Shown one piece after another: positions 54,958 to 63,947 of a stretch of 64,000 nucleotides of DNA; the first letter of the stretch is position 1, and every line of letters starts with the position of its first letter. The translations under genes were made by a program, and so were the position numbers. Below the pieces are notes generated by a model. It searched no databases. It was not told where the DNA came from and worked only from the letters and a program-made list of their open reading frames with translations. Origin of the DNA: Sphingomonas metalli (GTDB lineage Bacteria > Pseudomonadota > Alphaproteobacteria > Sphingomonadales > Sphingomonadaceae); NCBI RefSeq assembly GCF_014641735.1, contig NZ_BMIH01000005.1, positions 124,001-188,000 on the forward strand, in the 5' to 3' direction.

Positions 54958-57936
54958 ATGATCTGTCGGACACGGTTGGGTCGTAACCTGTTGCTGGGTG
55001 CCGCGGCGATGAGCGCCCTTGCGGGCGCCGATGCGGCGGCCAAGACGCGCGGCAAGCCTGCGCCAGCGCCGGCGTCTGCCGAACCGGTGCCGGCGTCTGC
55101 CGAAAAGGCCGGCGACGATGCCTCGGGCGAAAACATCACCGTCACCGGCTCCCGGCTGAGCGGCTATGATCCGACCAGCGACGTGAGGGTCTATACCGCG
55201 GACGACATCAAGGCGCTGGGCGTCTCCAGCATCCAAGACTTCATCCGCACGCTGCCGCAGAACCAGGCCTCGGTCGGCTACGGCATCAACAATCGCGAGC
55301 GTACGGAGGTAAAGTTCGACGCCGGCGGGCTAGGGGGCCTGGGGGTCGCCGGCGTCAACCTGCGGGGCCTCGGCACGCGCAACACACTCGTGCTGGTCAA
55401 CGGGCGCCGCATCGCCGGCGCGGCCGGCATCGAGGACGGATTCGCCAACATCAACACCATCCCGCTCGCCGCGGTCGACCGGGTCGAGATCAACCTGAGC
55501 GGCAGCGGCGCGATCTACGGCGCGGACGCGCTGGGCGGCGTCGTCAACTTCATCCTGAAGAAGGGGTACAAGGGCCTGTCCTTCACGGTCCGCCACGAAT
55601 TCTCCAGCACGGGCGCCGACATCACGCAGTCGACCGGGACGGCGGCGACCAGCTGGGGCACGGGCTCGATCACCGCGACCCTGTCGGCGACGAAGACGGA
55701 CCCCGCCCGCAATGCGAAGCTCGGCTATGTCACGCGCGACTACAGCAGCTATTTCACGCCGGACGATCTGGCGGCGCTCGGCCGGACCTATTTCCCGCTC
55801 GATCAGCGTTCGGCGCTCGACGGCGCCCAGCCCGCAGCGCTGTTGTTGAGCTATTCCGCGCTGTCGAACGGCAAGCGCCGCAATGTCACCCAGGTCCTGC
55901 AATATCGCGGCCGGCCCGGCAGCACGCCGCAGTTCGCCGATCTCGGTCCGGTCGACCGCGCGACGATCGGCAGCGTCATTCCGCCGGACGCCGGGGAATA
56001 TCACCGCGACATCGGCATGTCGGTCAATCTGGAGCAGAAGGTGACCGACCGGCTGCACCTGACGCTCGACTATCTCGGTTCGCGCGGCCGTTCGCTGCTG
56101 CGCGAGAGCTGGGACTATCTGCTGCTGAGCAAGGTTCCGTTCGAGCAGGCCTATAGCCCGATCCGCCGGAGCGACCTGCCTGCCAGCGCCGATTTCGGCG
56201 CGATCGCGGGATACAGCGCCTATTACTTTCCGCGCGCCGAATACGACTCGGGGAGTCAGACCCCGGGGTTCCAGCGGTCGCGGATCGTGTCGGACTCGGT
56301 CACGCTGGGCGCTGCCTATGAGTTCAGTCACGACACCGTCCTGCGGGCCAACTATACCGCCTCGAACAACCGGGCGAGCGGTGTCCAGCGCGGGCTGGTC
56401 AACGTGGTCGAGCGGTCGCGGACCGACGGCAGCTGCCGAGCGAACCAGAATTACGTCGGCAAGGTGCGCGATCTCGATCGTGTCGCAGCGAGCCAGTGCG
56501 CTGCCCTGACGAGCAGCGACCCGAACCTGGCCTTCAACTTCCTCAACGACGGCTCCAGCACCCGGGGTGCGCCGCTCTCCGTCTTCTTCCTGGACCAGTA
56601 TCAGCTGGCGAACACCGCCCGTCTGCGCAACGCCGATCTGCTGCTGACCTCGGCGCCGCTCACCTTGCCGGCCGGCAAGCTGCGGCTGGCGATCGGCGGC
56701 GAGACCTATAGCAACGGCGTGACCGGCGAACGCATCCGCCAGGTGACGGCGGAGGCGGTCAATACCCGCATGTATGCCGGCTATGTCGAGGCGCGCGTCC
56801 CGGTGATCGGCAAGGCGATGGGCGTTCCCCTGATCTGGTCGTTCGATCTGTCGCTCAAGGCGCGTTATGACCGCTACGACACGCGCGGGCCGGTCGGCAC
56901 CGTCGACAACATCCCTTATGAGGAGGGTGGCAGGCTGATCCGGGGCAAGTCGAGCTTCAGCCGGGTGAGCCCCGATCTTGCCGCCGCCTGGTCGCCCTTT
57001 CACGGGCTGCTGATCCAGGGATCCTGGGCGTCCACCTTCTCGCCGCCGCCCTTCACCAACCTGTACAATGTTAAGGGCGGGCAGGTATCGCCCGAATTCC
57101 TGTTCCTCGATCCGCTCGCGCCGGACGGCAACATCTTCCAGTTCCGCGATATCGACGCCGAATATCGCGGCAATCCGAAATTGCGGCCGTCCGTTTCGAG
57201 CAGCTACCATCTCGGTGCGACCCTGACGCCGCCGCGCTTCCTCCAGAACCTGTCGGTGCAGGTCGATTATTACAACACTCGCATCCGCGACCAAATCGGT
57301 CTGTCCACCGATCTCGAAAACCTGCTCAAGCCGGAAGTCTATTACGGCCTCAAGGACTATTTCATTCGCGATACCGGCGGCAACATCGTCAAGCACGTGC
57401 TTACGTCGATCAATATCGGCTGGGCTCGCAGCGAGTCGATCGACGTCAACGCCAGCTACGCCATACCGACGGCCTTTGCCGTGATCACTCCGGCCATCGT
57501 CTACTCGCGCAACCTGCGGCAGGAGACGTCGTACGACGGCAGCAACGTGATCAGCATGCTCGGCACGGCGCAGGGGCTCGACCGGTACAAGCTGATCGGC
57601 AGCCTGAATCTGGCATCCGCCAACTGGTCGGCGCGGTTCACGGCGCGTTACACGCCCGGCTATGACAACAATTACAACCTGCTGTACGACGACGGCCAGA
57701 TCAGCGATGCCGATGGCGACGGGGTGATCGACAAGCCGTTCCCGGTACACAGTCTCACGACCTACGATCTCGCCGTGCGCTGGCGGGCGATGCCCAAGCT
57801 GACCTTGAGCTGCGGTGGCCGCAACATCTTCCATGCCAAACCGCCGTTCGCGCTGATCGATCGGCGGCCGTTCGACGCCTCGCGTTACGATCTTCGCGGA
57901 CGGGTGCTGTACCTGGAGGCGAGGGCCGACTTCTGA
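54958..57936 (+). CDS. TonB-dependent receptor paired with peptidases
   Basis: 992 aa. Signal peptide ends near 'LAGADAAAK'. A short Ala/Pro/Glu repeat (APASAEPVPASAEK, coded by a 16-bp direct repeat at 55068 and 55089) links it to the TonB-box-like 'ENITVTGSRLSGYD'. The plug has '[22 protein letters not shown]' and 'SGSGAIYGADALGGVVNFILKK', the form often seen with peptide-linked receptors in Sphingomonadales. The end '...YLEARADF' has the terminal Phe. GAGGGGG precedes ATG 54958. It diverges from the M16 peptidase and converges on the DUF885 peptidase. I infer a peptide ligand. Confidence 0.9.
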   Translation: MICRTRLGRNLLLGAAAMSALAGADAAAKTRGKPAPAPASAEPVPASAEKAGDDASGENITVTGSRLSGYDPTSDVRVYTADDIKALGVSSIQDFIRTLPQNQASVGYGINNRERTEVKFDAGGLGGLGVAGVNLRGLGTRNTLVLVNGRRIAGAAGIEDGFANINTIPLAAVDRVEINLSGSGAIYGADALGGVVNFILKKGYKGLSFTVRHEFSSTGADITQSTGTAATSWGTGSITATLSATKTDPARNAKLGYVTRDYSSYFTPDDLAALGRTYFPLDQRSALDGAQPAALLLSYSALSNGKRRNVTQVLQYRGRPGSTPQFADLGPVDRATIGSVIPPDAGEYHRDIGMSVNLEQKVTDRLHLTLDYLGSRGRSLLRESWDYLLLSKVPFEQAYSPIRRSDLPASADFGAIAGYSAYYFPRAEYDSGSQTPGFQRSRIVSDSVTLGAAYEFSHDTVLRANYTASNNRASGVQRGLVNVVERSRTDGSCRANQNYVGKVRDLDRVAASQCAALTSSDPNLAFNFLNDGSSTRGAPLSVFFLDQYQLANTARLRNADLLLTSAPLTLPAGKLRLAIGGETYSNGVTGERIRQVTAEAVNTRMYAGYVEARVPVIGKAMGVPLIWSFDLSLKARYDRYDTRGPVGTVDNIPYEEGGRLIRGKSSFSRVSPDLAAAWSPFHGLLIQGSWASTFSPPPFTNLYNVKGGQVSPEFLFLDPLAPDGNIFQFRDIDAEYRGNPKLRPSVSSSYHLGATLTPPRFLQNLSVQVDYYNTRIRDQIGLSTDLENLLKPEVYYGLKDYFIRDTGGNIVKHVLTSINIGWARSESIDVNASYAIPTAFAVITPAIVYSRNLRQETSYDGSNVISMLGTAQGLDRYKLIGSLNLASANWSARFTARYTPGYDNNYNLLYDDGQISDADGDGVIDKPFPVHSLTTYDLAVRWRAMPKLTLSCGGRNIFHAKPPFALIDRRPFDASRYDLRGRVLYLEARADF

Positions 57937-57945
57937 GGCGATGCC

Positions 57946-57992
57946 CGGGCCATCGCCGCCGGCCTATGTCCGGGCTGGCGGCAATGGTCCCG
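57946..57992. terminator. Long hairpin between convergent receptor and DUF885 genes
   Basis: An imperfect stem of about 18 bp: CGGGCCATCGCCGCCGGCC pairs with CGGGCTGGCGGCAATGG plus TCCCG, with one bulge and one mismatch. It lies between convergent stops at 57936 and 58004. Confidence 0.6.
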
Positions 57993-58003
57993 TTCGGCGC
58001 AGG

Positions 58004-59809
58004 TCAGGTCGCCGTCCGTGCGGCCACTTTCTCCAGTACGGTCAGCGGCATGGCGCCCATCGTCAAGAGGCGGTGGAAGCGCTTGGGATCCCAGTTCGCG
58101 CCCGCCCGGCGGCGGGCGGCATCGCGGAGGCGGACCCAGACGGTGTGGCCGATCTTGTAGCTGCACGCCTGGCCCGGCCAGACGGTGTAGCGATCGATCT
58201 CGCCCTGGCTTCGCCCGCGCGCGATGCCGGTGGTGGCGATCAGATAGTCGGTCGCGGCTTCGCGGCTCCACCGCTTGGCGTGCATGCCCGAGTCGACCAC
58301 GAGCCGCGTCGCGCGGAACAGCAGGGACTGGAGATAGCCGATCTGGCCGAGCGGATCGCCTTCATACACGCCCATTTCGTCGGCGAGCTGTTCGGCATAG
58401 AGCGCCCAGCCCTCGGAATAGCCCGAATAGAAGCCGCGGCGACGGATCAGCGGGATGTCCTCGCTTTCCAGCGCCGACATGACCTGGAGATGATGGCCGG
58501 GCACCGCCTCGTGGTAGCTGAGCGTCGCCAGGCCGAACTTGGGCCGGTCGAACGTATCGCGCAGGTTGATGAAGTAGATGGCCGGCCGGCTCCCGTCGAG
58601 CGACGCCGACTGGTAATAGCCGCCCGGCGCCCCGGCCTGGATCGCCTCCGGCACGCGCCGTACCTCGACCGGCGCGCGCGGCAGGATCGCGAACTGCTCG
58701 GGCAGGCGGCGCGTCATCGCCGCGATCTGTCCGCGCAGTTGCTCGAGCAGCGCCTCGCGGCCGGGATCGGTATTCGGATAGAGCTGGTCGGGCCGCCGGT
58801 TGAGCGCCACCAGCCGCTCGCCGACGCTGCCCTGGCTCATGCCCTGCGTGCGCAGGATTCGGTCGATCCGCGCCCCGATCTCGCCGACCTGGGCGAGGCC
58901 GAGCCGGTGAATCTCGTCGCCGCTCATCTCGACCGTGGTCGCCGCGCTGGCGGCCGCGGCATAATAGGCCTCGCCGTCGGGCAGTCGCCATACGCCGGCA
59001 TCGTGGCTCGCCCGCCCGCGCAGCTCGCCGACAAGCGCCCGCTGGCGGTCGAGCGCGGGAAAGACCTGCTCGCCCATCAGCCGGGCGACCGTCGCGGCCC
59101 GGTCAGGTGGCAGGCCGGCCGCCTTCAGCTTGGCGGTGAGGTCGGTGGCGGGTCCGGTGGTCTCCGGCGCGCGGTCGCGCACCGCCGCCAGCTGCTTGAG
59201 CGTGGTATCGAGGATGAAGTCCGGCGCGAACACGCCCTTGGCGGCGTCCTCGCGTTGACGGCCCGTCTCGGCGTCGATCGCGCCGGCGAACGCGCGCACC
59301 CGTTCGACATAGGCGTCGGCATCGGCCGCGTCGCGCACGCGATGCTGATTGGCGAGGAAATCCGGGACGTCGCGATAGGCGCCGGTCAGCTGCGAGAGGA
59401 CATAGGGCGCATAGCGGCCGGCGCTGGCGCCAAAGTCGAACCGCGCGCCGGCGACGACCCGCTCCAGCCCGTATTCGACCACGTCATAGTCGAGCTGCGC
59501 GGCCTCGCCCAGCGAGTCGCGTCGCACCGTGCGCAGGGCGGCGAGCTCCTGTCGCGCCCGGGCGAATTGCCGGGCCTGGCCGGCGCGAGAGGTATCGTCG
59601 AGCTGCGACTTCAGCGCGGCGCGGTCACCCGTGTCGAGGCCGAGCGAGGTCGCCTGTTCGGGGCTGTCCTGCAGTCGGGCGTAGAAGAGGCGATCGAGCA
59701 TCGCCCGGAAATCGGCATCGGGCCGGGCCGGCGCGACCGCGGCGAAACCCGGCGCGGCGATCGCCGAGGACAGCAGACCGGTCGTGGCGAGGAAGTGACG
59801 ACGATCCAT
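58004..59809 (-). CDS. Tat-exported DUF885 family peptidase
   Basis: 601 aa. A twin-arginine signal 'MDRRHFLATTGLLSSAIAAPGFA'. The DUF885 zinc-type motif is 'YHEAVPGHHLQV' (HExxxGHH), with 'EGWALYAEQLADEMG' as the third conserved block (Glu ligand). Members are putative metallo-carboxypeptidases or aminopeptidases. ATG 59809 is chosen because the Tat signal begins there; ATG 59851 adds 14 unrelated residues. Its position next to a TonB receptor and the M16 peptidase supports a peptide-degrading group in the periplasm. Confidence 0.88.
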   Translation of the reverse strand: MDRRHFLATTGLLSSAIAAPGFAAVAPARPDADFRAMLDRLFYARLQDSPEQATSLGLDTGDRAALKSQLDDTSRAGQARQFARARQELAALRTVRRDSLGEAAQLDYDVVEYGLERVVAGARFDFGASAGRYAPYVLSQLTGAYRDVPDFLANQHRVRDAADADAYVERVRAFAGAIDAETGRQREDAAKGVFAPDFILDTTLKQLAAVRDRAPETTGPATDLTAKLKAAGLPPDRAATVARLMGEQVFPALDRQRALVGELRGRASHDAGVWRLPDGEAYYAAAASAATTVEMSGDEIHRLGLAQVGEIGARIDRILRTQGMSQGSVGERLVALNRRPDQLYPNTDPGREALLEQLRGQIAAMTRRLPEQFAILPRAPVEVRRVPEAIQAGAPGGYYQSASLDGSRPAIYFINLRDTFDRPKFGLATLSYHEAVPGHHLQVMSALESEDIPLIRRRGFYSGYSEGWALYAEQLADEMGVYEGDPLGQIGYLQSLLFRATRLVVDSGMHAKRWSREAATDYLIATTGIARGRSQGEIDRYTVWPGQACSYKIGHTVWVRLRDAARRRAGANWDPKRFHRLLTMGAMPLTVLEKVAARTAT

Positions 59810-59917
59810 GAATGCTCGCTTCTCAAATTCTTGCCGCTGAGGACGCGGCATGTCCGATGTGCCTGCGCGACGGCGCCTTGTCGACCGGATAGCCGCGCCG
59901 GCGGGATCGGCGACGGC

Positions 59918-61258
59918 TCAGGCGGCGCGACCCGAGGCGTCCGTCACGGGCATGGCGAAGGTGCGGGACAGGCCGTGATAGAGCTTTTCGCGGCAGACGA
60001 GCTGGCTCGTCGCATCGGCGATGAACGCGACGGCGAACATCGGCAGCATCAGGCCGCGGCTCGCCGTGGTTTCGGACAGGATGATCACCGCCGTGAGCGG
60101 CGCGCGGACCACGCCCGCGAAATAGCCGACCATGCCGAGGATCACGATCGCCGAGGCGGGCGAGCCGGGGAAGAGCGGGTGGAGGAGGTTGCCGATCCCG
60201 GCGCCCACCGCGAGCGAGGGCGCGAAGATGCCGCCGGGTAGGCCGGCGACGGCGGTCGCCAGCGTCGCCAGGAACTTGGCGGGACCGAACCAGAGTGGGG
60301 CGTCGACGCCCGCGATCATCGCCCGCGCCGCGCCATAGCCGGTGCCCCAGGTCAGCCCGGTCGCGATCCCCAGCGCGCCGACCACCAGCCCGCACAGGCC
60401 GGCGAAGGCGACCGGATGCCGCCGGGTCCAGCCGGTCGCGGCGTTGGTGCCGGTGGCGAGGATCAGCATCAGCCGCGAGAACAATCCTCCGGCCAGCCCG
60501 CCCGCAAGCCCGGCGACCGGGACCGCCGCCAGCGCGGCGGACAGGGGCATGTGCGCGCCGATCAGCCCGAAATAGACGTAATCGCCCTGCACCGACTGGG
60601 CGACCATGCCGGCGATGACGATCGCGGCGATAACCAGCAGCGTGACGCGCTGTTCATAGGCCGAGGCGAGCTCCTCGATCGCGAACAGGAGCCCGGCGAG
60701 CGGCGTGTTGAACGCCGCGGCGACACCGGCCGCCCCGCCGGCGATCAGCACCGCGCCGCGCAGCGGCACGCGCAGGATGCGGTGGCTGAGGCCCATCACC
60801 GCCGCGGCGATCTGCACCGTCGGCCCCTCGCGCCCGACCGACGCCCCGCCGAGCACCGCGGCGAGGGTCAGCAGCGCCTTGCCGGCCACGGTGCGGATCG
60901 AGACCAGCGCCCCGGTCGCGCGTTCGGGATCGGCCTGCGCGGCGATCACCTGCGGGATGCCGGAGCCGCGCGCGAGCGGAACGAAGCGGCGCGTCAGCCA
61001 GACCAGGGCGGCGAAGAGGGCTGGGGTCGTCAGCAGCGGCGCCCAGCGATAGCGCGCCGCATAGGCGCCGAAGATGTCGGCCGCGAGATCGGCGGCCTTG
61101 GCGAAGACGGTCGCCGCCAATCCGATCGCCACGGCGCCGGTCAGGATCGCCAGCCGGGTCCTGAACCGCACCGATCGCGGCCCCTGCGCGCGCAGCAGTG
61201 CGCGGTAGCGGGCGGCCGTCCAGCGGCGGTCGCGGCTGCGCAGTATGTTTTCGACCAT
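59918..61258 (-). CDS. ClC-family chloride channel / H+-Cl- antiporter
   Basis: 446 aa with about 10-12 membrane helices. 'RGSGIPQVI' (GSGIP), 'GGASVGREGPTVQIAAAVMG' (GREGP with gating Glu) and 'GLPGGIFAPSLAVGAGIG' (GxFxP) are the three ClC selectivity motifs; 'MVGYFAGVVRAPLTAVIILSE' follows. No CBS domains. The start is ATG 61258, ahead of the first hydrophobic stretch; the longer frame to 61420 crosses into the DUF389 region. It diverges from the DUF389 gene. Probably exchanges chloride or fluoride for protons in stress. Confidence 0.9.
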   Translation of the reverse strand: MVENILRSRDRRWTAARYRALLRAQGPRSVRFRTRLAILTGAVAIGLAATVFAKAADLAADIFGAYAARYRWAPLLTTPALFAALVWLTRRFVPLARGSGIPQVIAAQADPERATGALVSIRTVAGKALLTLAAVLGGASVGREGPTVQIAAAVMGLSHRILRVPLRGAVLIAGGAAGVAAAFNTPLAGLLFAIEELASAYEQRVTLLVIAAIVIAGMVAQSVQGDYVYFGLIGAHMPLSAALAAVPVAGLAGGLAGGLFSRLMLILATGTNAATGWTRRHPVAFAGLCGLVVGALGIATGLTWGTGYGAARAMIAGVDAPLWFGPAKFLATLATAVAGLPGGIFAPSLAVGAGIGNLLHPLFPGSPASAIVILGMVGYFAGVVRAPLTAVIILSETTASRGLMLPMFAVAFIADATSQLVCREKLYHGLSRTFAMPVTDASGRAA

Positions 61259-61406
61259 CGCCAGGGTCTTTTCCACGGATCGGCGAGGGTTACCAGCGAA
61301 GGCGACAGAAGCGGCGGTGCCGCCCCTCGACCGGCGGCATGCGGCCCCCATCGCGTCTTCGGCGCGTTCTTCGACCCTGACGCGGGTTAAAGGGAGACGA
61401 TCGGGA

Positions 61407-62573
61407 ATGACGGATGGCACGACCCTGCACCCGGGAATGGCGCGGCGCTGGTGGTCGCAATGGGTCGTCGGCGGGGTCGATCACGACGCGGTTCTGAAGA
61501 CCATCGCCGAGGATTCGGGATGGTCGGGCCGCTATGCCTTTCTGATCGTCGTGTCGGCCGCGATCTCGCTCCTCGGGCTGCTGATGCCCTCGGTCGCGGT
61601 GCTGATCGGGGCGATGCTGCTCTCGCCGCTGATGATGCCGATCATCGGACTGGGGTTCGGGATCGCGACGCTCGACACGCGGGAGATTCGGCGGACGACG
61701 ACCGCGCTGCTCGCCGGAGCGGCGATCGCCATCGCGTTGTCGGTCGTGCTCGTCAGCCTGTCGCCGATCCAGACGATCACCAGCGAGATTGCGGGCCGAA
61801 CCCGGCCGACGCTGTTCGACCTGCTGGTCGCGCTGCTGTCGGCGATCGCCGGCGCTTACGCCCTGATCCGCGGGCGGGGCGGGGCGGTGGTGGGAGTCGC
61901 GATCGCGATCGCGCTGATGCCGCCGCTGGCAGTGGTCGGCTTCGGCATCGCGACGCTCAACTGGACCGTGTTCGCGGGGTCTCTGCTGCTCTTCCTGACC
62001 AATGCGATCACCATCGCGCTGACCGCAGCGCTGGTCGCGCGCGTCTATGGCTTCGGTGCGCATCTCTCGCCCCAGCATACCGGCTGGCAGCTGCTGCTGT
62101 TCGTGGTGGCGCTGGGCGTGCTGTCGGTGCCGCTCGGCACCGGGTTGCGCCAGATCGCGTTCGAGGCGGTCGCGCAGCGCCAGGTCCGCGACACGATCCG
62201 CGATCGGTTTCCCGACGCGTCGCGCCTGGGTCAGCTCGACATCGACTATGCGGCCTCGCCGATCCGGATCCGGGCGATGGTGCTGACCCCGCGCCTCGAT
62301 CCGCAGGCCGACCGGGCGCTGGCGAGCGACCTGCAGCGCCAGCTGGACCGGCCGATCGACCTGCATGTCGACCAGTTGCAGGTGGATCCCGATGCCGGCG
62401 GCGTCGAGGTCGCCCAGATCGCGCAGGCGGGGGCGAGCGCGCCCGATGCCGACCGGCAGCAGCAACGCGCCGCCGCCGATCTGGCGCTGATCGCAGGCGT
62501 GGATGCCGACCAAGTGCGCATCGATCCGCAGGCCCGGACGATGACGGTGCAGGCGGCGCCGCTGCCCGGATAG
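61407..62573 (+). CDS. DUF389 membrane protein (TIGR00341 type), ends at in-frame TAG
   Basis: 388 aa before TAG 62571-62573. About six membrane segments: 'YAFLIVVSAAISLLGLLMPSVAVLIGAMLLSPLMMPIIGLGFGIATLD' and 'AGAYALIRGRGGAVVGVAIAIALMPPLAVVGFGIATLNW' are the DUF389 core. The soluble tail after residue about 245 holds a BON-like repeat ('VLTPRLDPQADRALASDLQRQL'). ATG 61407 is used; the frame before it is not protein-like. The frame is open again right after the stop (next feature), so the gene is probably cut short. Function unknown in the family. Confidence 0.75.
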   Translation: MTDGTTLHPGMARRWWSQWVVGGVDHDAVLKTIAEDSGWSGRYAFLIVVSAAISLLGLLMPSVAVLIGAMLLSPLMMPIIGLGFGIATLDTREIRRTTTALLAGAAIAIALSVVLVSLSPIQTITSEIAGRTRPTLFDLLVALLSAIAGAYALIRGRGGAVVGVAIAIALMPPLAVVGFGIATLNWTVFAGSLLLFLTNAITIALTAALVARVYGFGAHLSPQHTGWQLLLFVVALGVLSVPLGTGLRQIAFEAVAQRQVRDTIRDRFPDASRLGQLDIDYAASPIRIRAMVLTPRLDPQADRALASDLQRQLDRPIDLHVDQLQVDPDAGGVEVAQIAQAGASAPDADRQQQRAAADLALIAGVDADQVRIDPQARTMTVQAAPLPG

Positions 62574-62576
62574 ACG

Positions 62577-62888
62577 ATGGAGGGCTATCGTGCGCTGGAG
62601 ACACGGGCACGGCAGGCCCTGCCCGCGTGGACGGCCACGCTGTCTCCGCCGGCCGCGACCGCGCCGCCCGCCGTTCCGATCGATGCCGGCGTGATCGGCA
62701 GCGCGGCGCTCGATGCCGCGGCCTGGGGCTCGGCCCGGCTCGGCCGCGCGCTGCGGATCGAGGGGGGCAGCACGGCGCAGCGCCGCGCGGTGTCGGCCGG
62801 GATCACGGAACGGGGCGGATCGGCCGAGGCCGGTCGACCCGGCGGAGCCTTGCGACTGACCTGGACGCCGCAAGGGGATGATGCATGA
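62577..62888 (+). pseudogene. Probable C-terminal fragment of the DUF389 gene
   Basis: In the same frame as the DUF389 gene, beginning one codon after its TAG (PLPG-stop-T-M-E-G-Y-R-A-L-E). The 103 residues ('YRALETRARQALPAWTATLSPP', then 'GVIGSAALDAAAWGSARLGRALRIEGG' and 'GALRLTWTPQGDDA') look like the second tail domain of sphingomonad DUF389 proteins, with which I am fairly but not fully familiar. As a separate gene it lacks a clear ribosome site. Confidence 0.55.
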
Positions 62889-62913
62889 CACTCCGGCGAG
62901 ATTTGGCTGCGGA

Positions 62914-62939
62914 ACACAGCGGGCCGGCGCGCGCTGTGT
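62914..62939 (+). terminator. Hairpin after DUF389 region
   Basis: ACACAGCG and CGCTGTGT arms with a 10-nt loop, 26 nt after the fragment's stop. No T run. Confidence 0.4.
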
Positions 62940-62963
62940 AGCGGCATCAACCGGGAGCGCTTC

Positions 62964-63947
62964 ATGCCTGACACCGATCGCCGTACATTGCTGACCGGCG
63001 CGGCGGCGCTCGCCGCGGCGTCGACCACCGCCGCGGCCGCGCAGGACGGGCAGGGGGCCGCCGCGGCGACCACGCCCGCCGCCTCGGCCTATCCCAAGCC
63101 GCCCTTTCCGGTGCAGCGCCAGCCATGGCCCGGCCTCGCCTCCAAGATGAATCCGCGCCCCGACCATGGCGAGCGCAGCTACAAGGGCTCGGGCAAGCTG
63201 GCGGGCAAGAAGGCGCTGATCACCGGCGGCGACAGCGGCATCGGCCGCGCCGCGGCCATCGCCTATGCGCGCGAGGGCGCCGATGTCGCGATCAACTATC
63301 TGCCCGCCGAGGAACCCGATGCGCGCGAGGTCGTCGCCCTGATCCGCGCCGAGGGACGCAAGGCGGTGGCCATCCCCGGCGACCTGCGCGACGAGCGCTT
63401 CTGCCGCAAGCTGGTGGCGCAGGCCGCCGACCAGCTGGGCGGTCTCGACATACTGGTGAACAATGCCGCCCGTCAGCAGACCCGGCCGACCATCGCCGAT
63501 ATCTCGAGCCAGGATTTCGACGATACGATGAAGACCAACGTCTACGCGCCCTTCTGGCTGACGCGTGCGGCGCTCGAGCGGATGGGTCCGGGCGCCGTGA
63601 TCGTCAACACCTCGTCCGAGCAGGCGGGCGACCCCTCGAAGGACATCATCGACTATGCCATGACCCGTGCCGCGGTGCTGAACTTCACCAAGGGCATGGC
63701 CAAGCAGCTCGCCCCACGCGGTATCCGGATGAACGCCGTCGCACCCGGCCCCTTCTGGACACCGCTGCAGGTCAGCGGCGGTGCGACGCCGGACAAGCAG
63801 CGCAGCTTCGGCGAGAGCGCGCCGCTCGGCCGGCCGGGGCAGCCGGCGGAGATCGCCGCGCTCTACGTCGCCGCCGCCGACCCGGCGCTGAGCTTCTCGA
63901 CCGGGCAGATCTTCGGGGCGACCGGCGGCAACGGCCAGCCCGCCTGA
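62964..63947 (+). CDS. Tat-signal short-chain dehydrogenase with YxxxR in place of YxxxK
   Basis: 327 aa. Twin-arginine leader 'MPDTDRRTLLTGAAALAAASTTAAAAQ', then an Ala/Pro linker. 'ALITGGDSGIGRAAAIAYAREGADVAINY' is the NADP-binding motif, and 'LVNNAARQQTRPTIADIS' and 'VIVNTSSEQAGDPSKDIIDYAMTRAAVLNFTKG' follow. Residue Y231 is present, but the catalytic Lys four residues later is Arg (R235). The family resembles E. coli YghA, which has the Lys. Active use is therefore uncertain. The stop shares one base with the next ATG (TGATG). Confidence 0.85.
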   Translation: MPDTDRRTLLTGAAALAAASTTAAAAQDGQGAAAATTPAASAYPKPPFPVQRQPWPGLASKMNPRPDHGERSYKGSGKLAGKKALITGGDSGIGRAAAIAYAREGADVAINYLPAEEPDAREVVALIRAEGRKAVAIPGDLRDERFCRKLVAQAADQLGGLDILVNNAARQQTRPTIADISSQDFDDTMKTNVYAPFWLTRAALERMGPGAVIVNTSSEQAGDPSKDIIDYAMTRAAVLNFTKGMAKQLAPRGIRMNAVAPGPFWTPLQVSGGATPDKQRSFGESAPLGRPGQPAEIAALYVAAADPALSFSTGQIFGATGGNGQPA

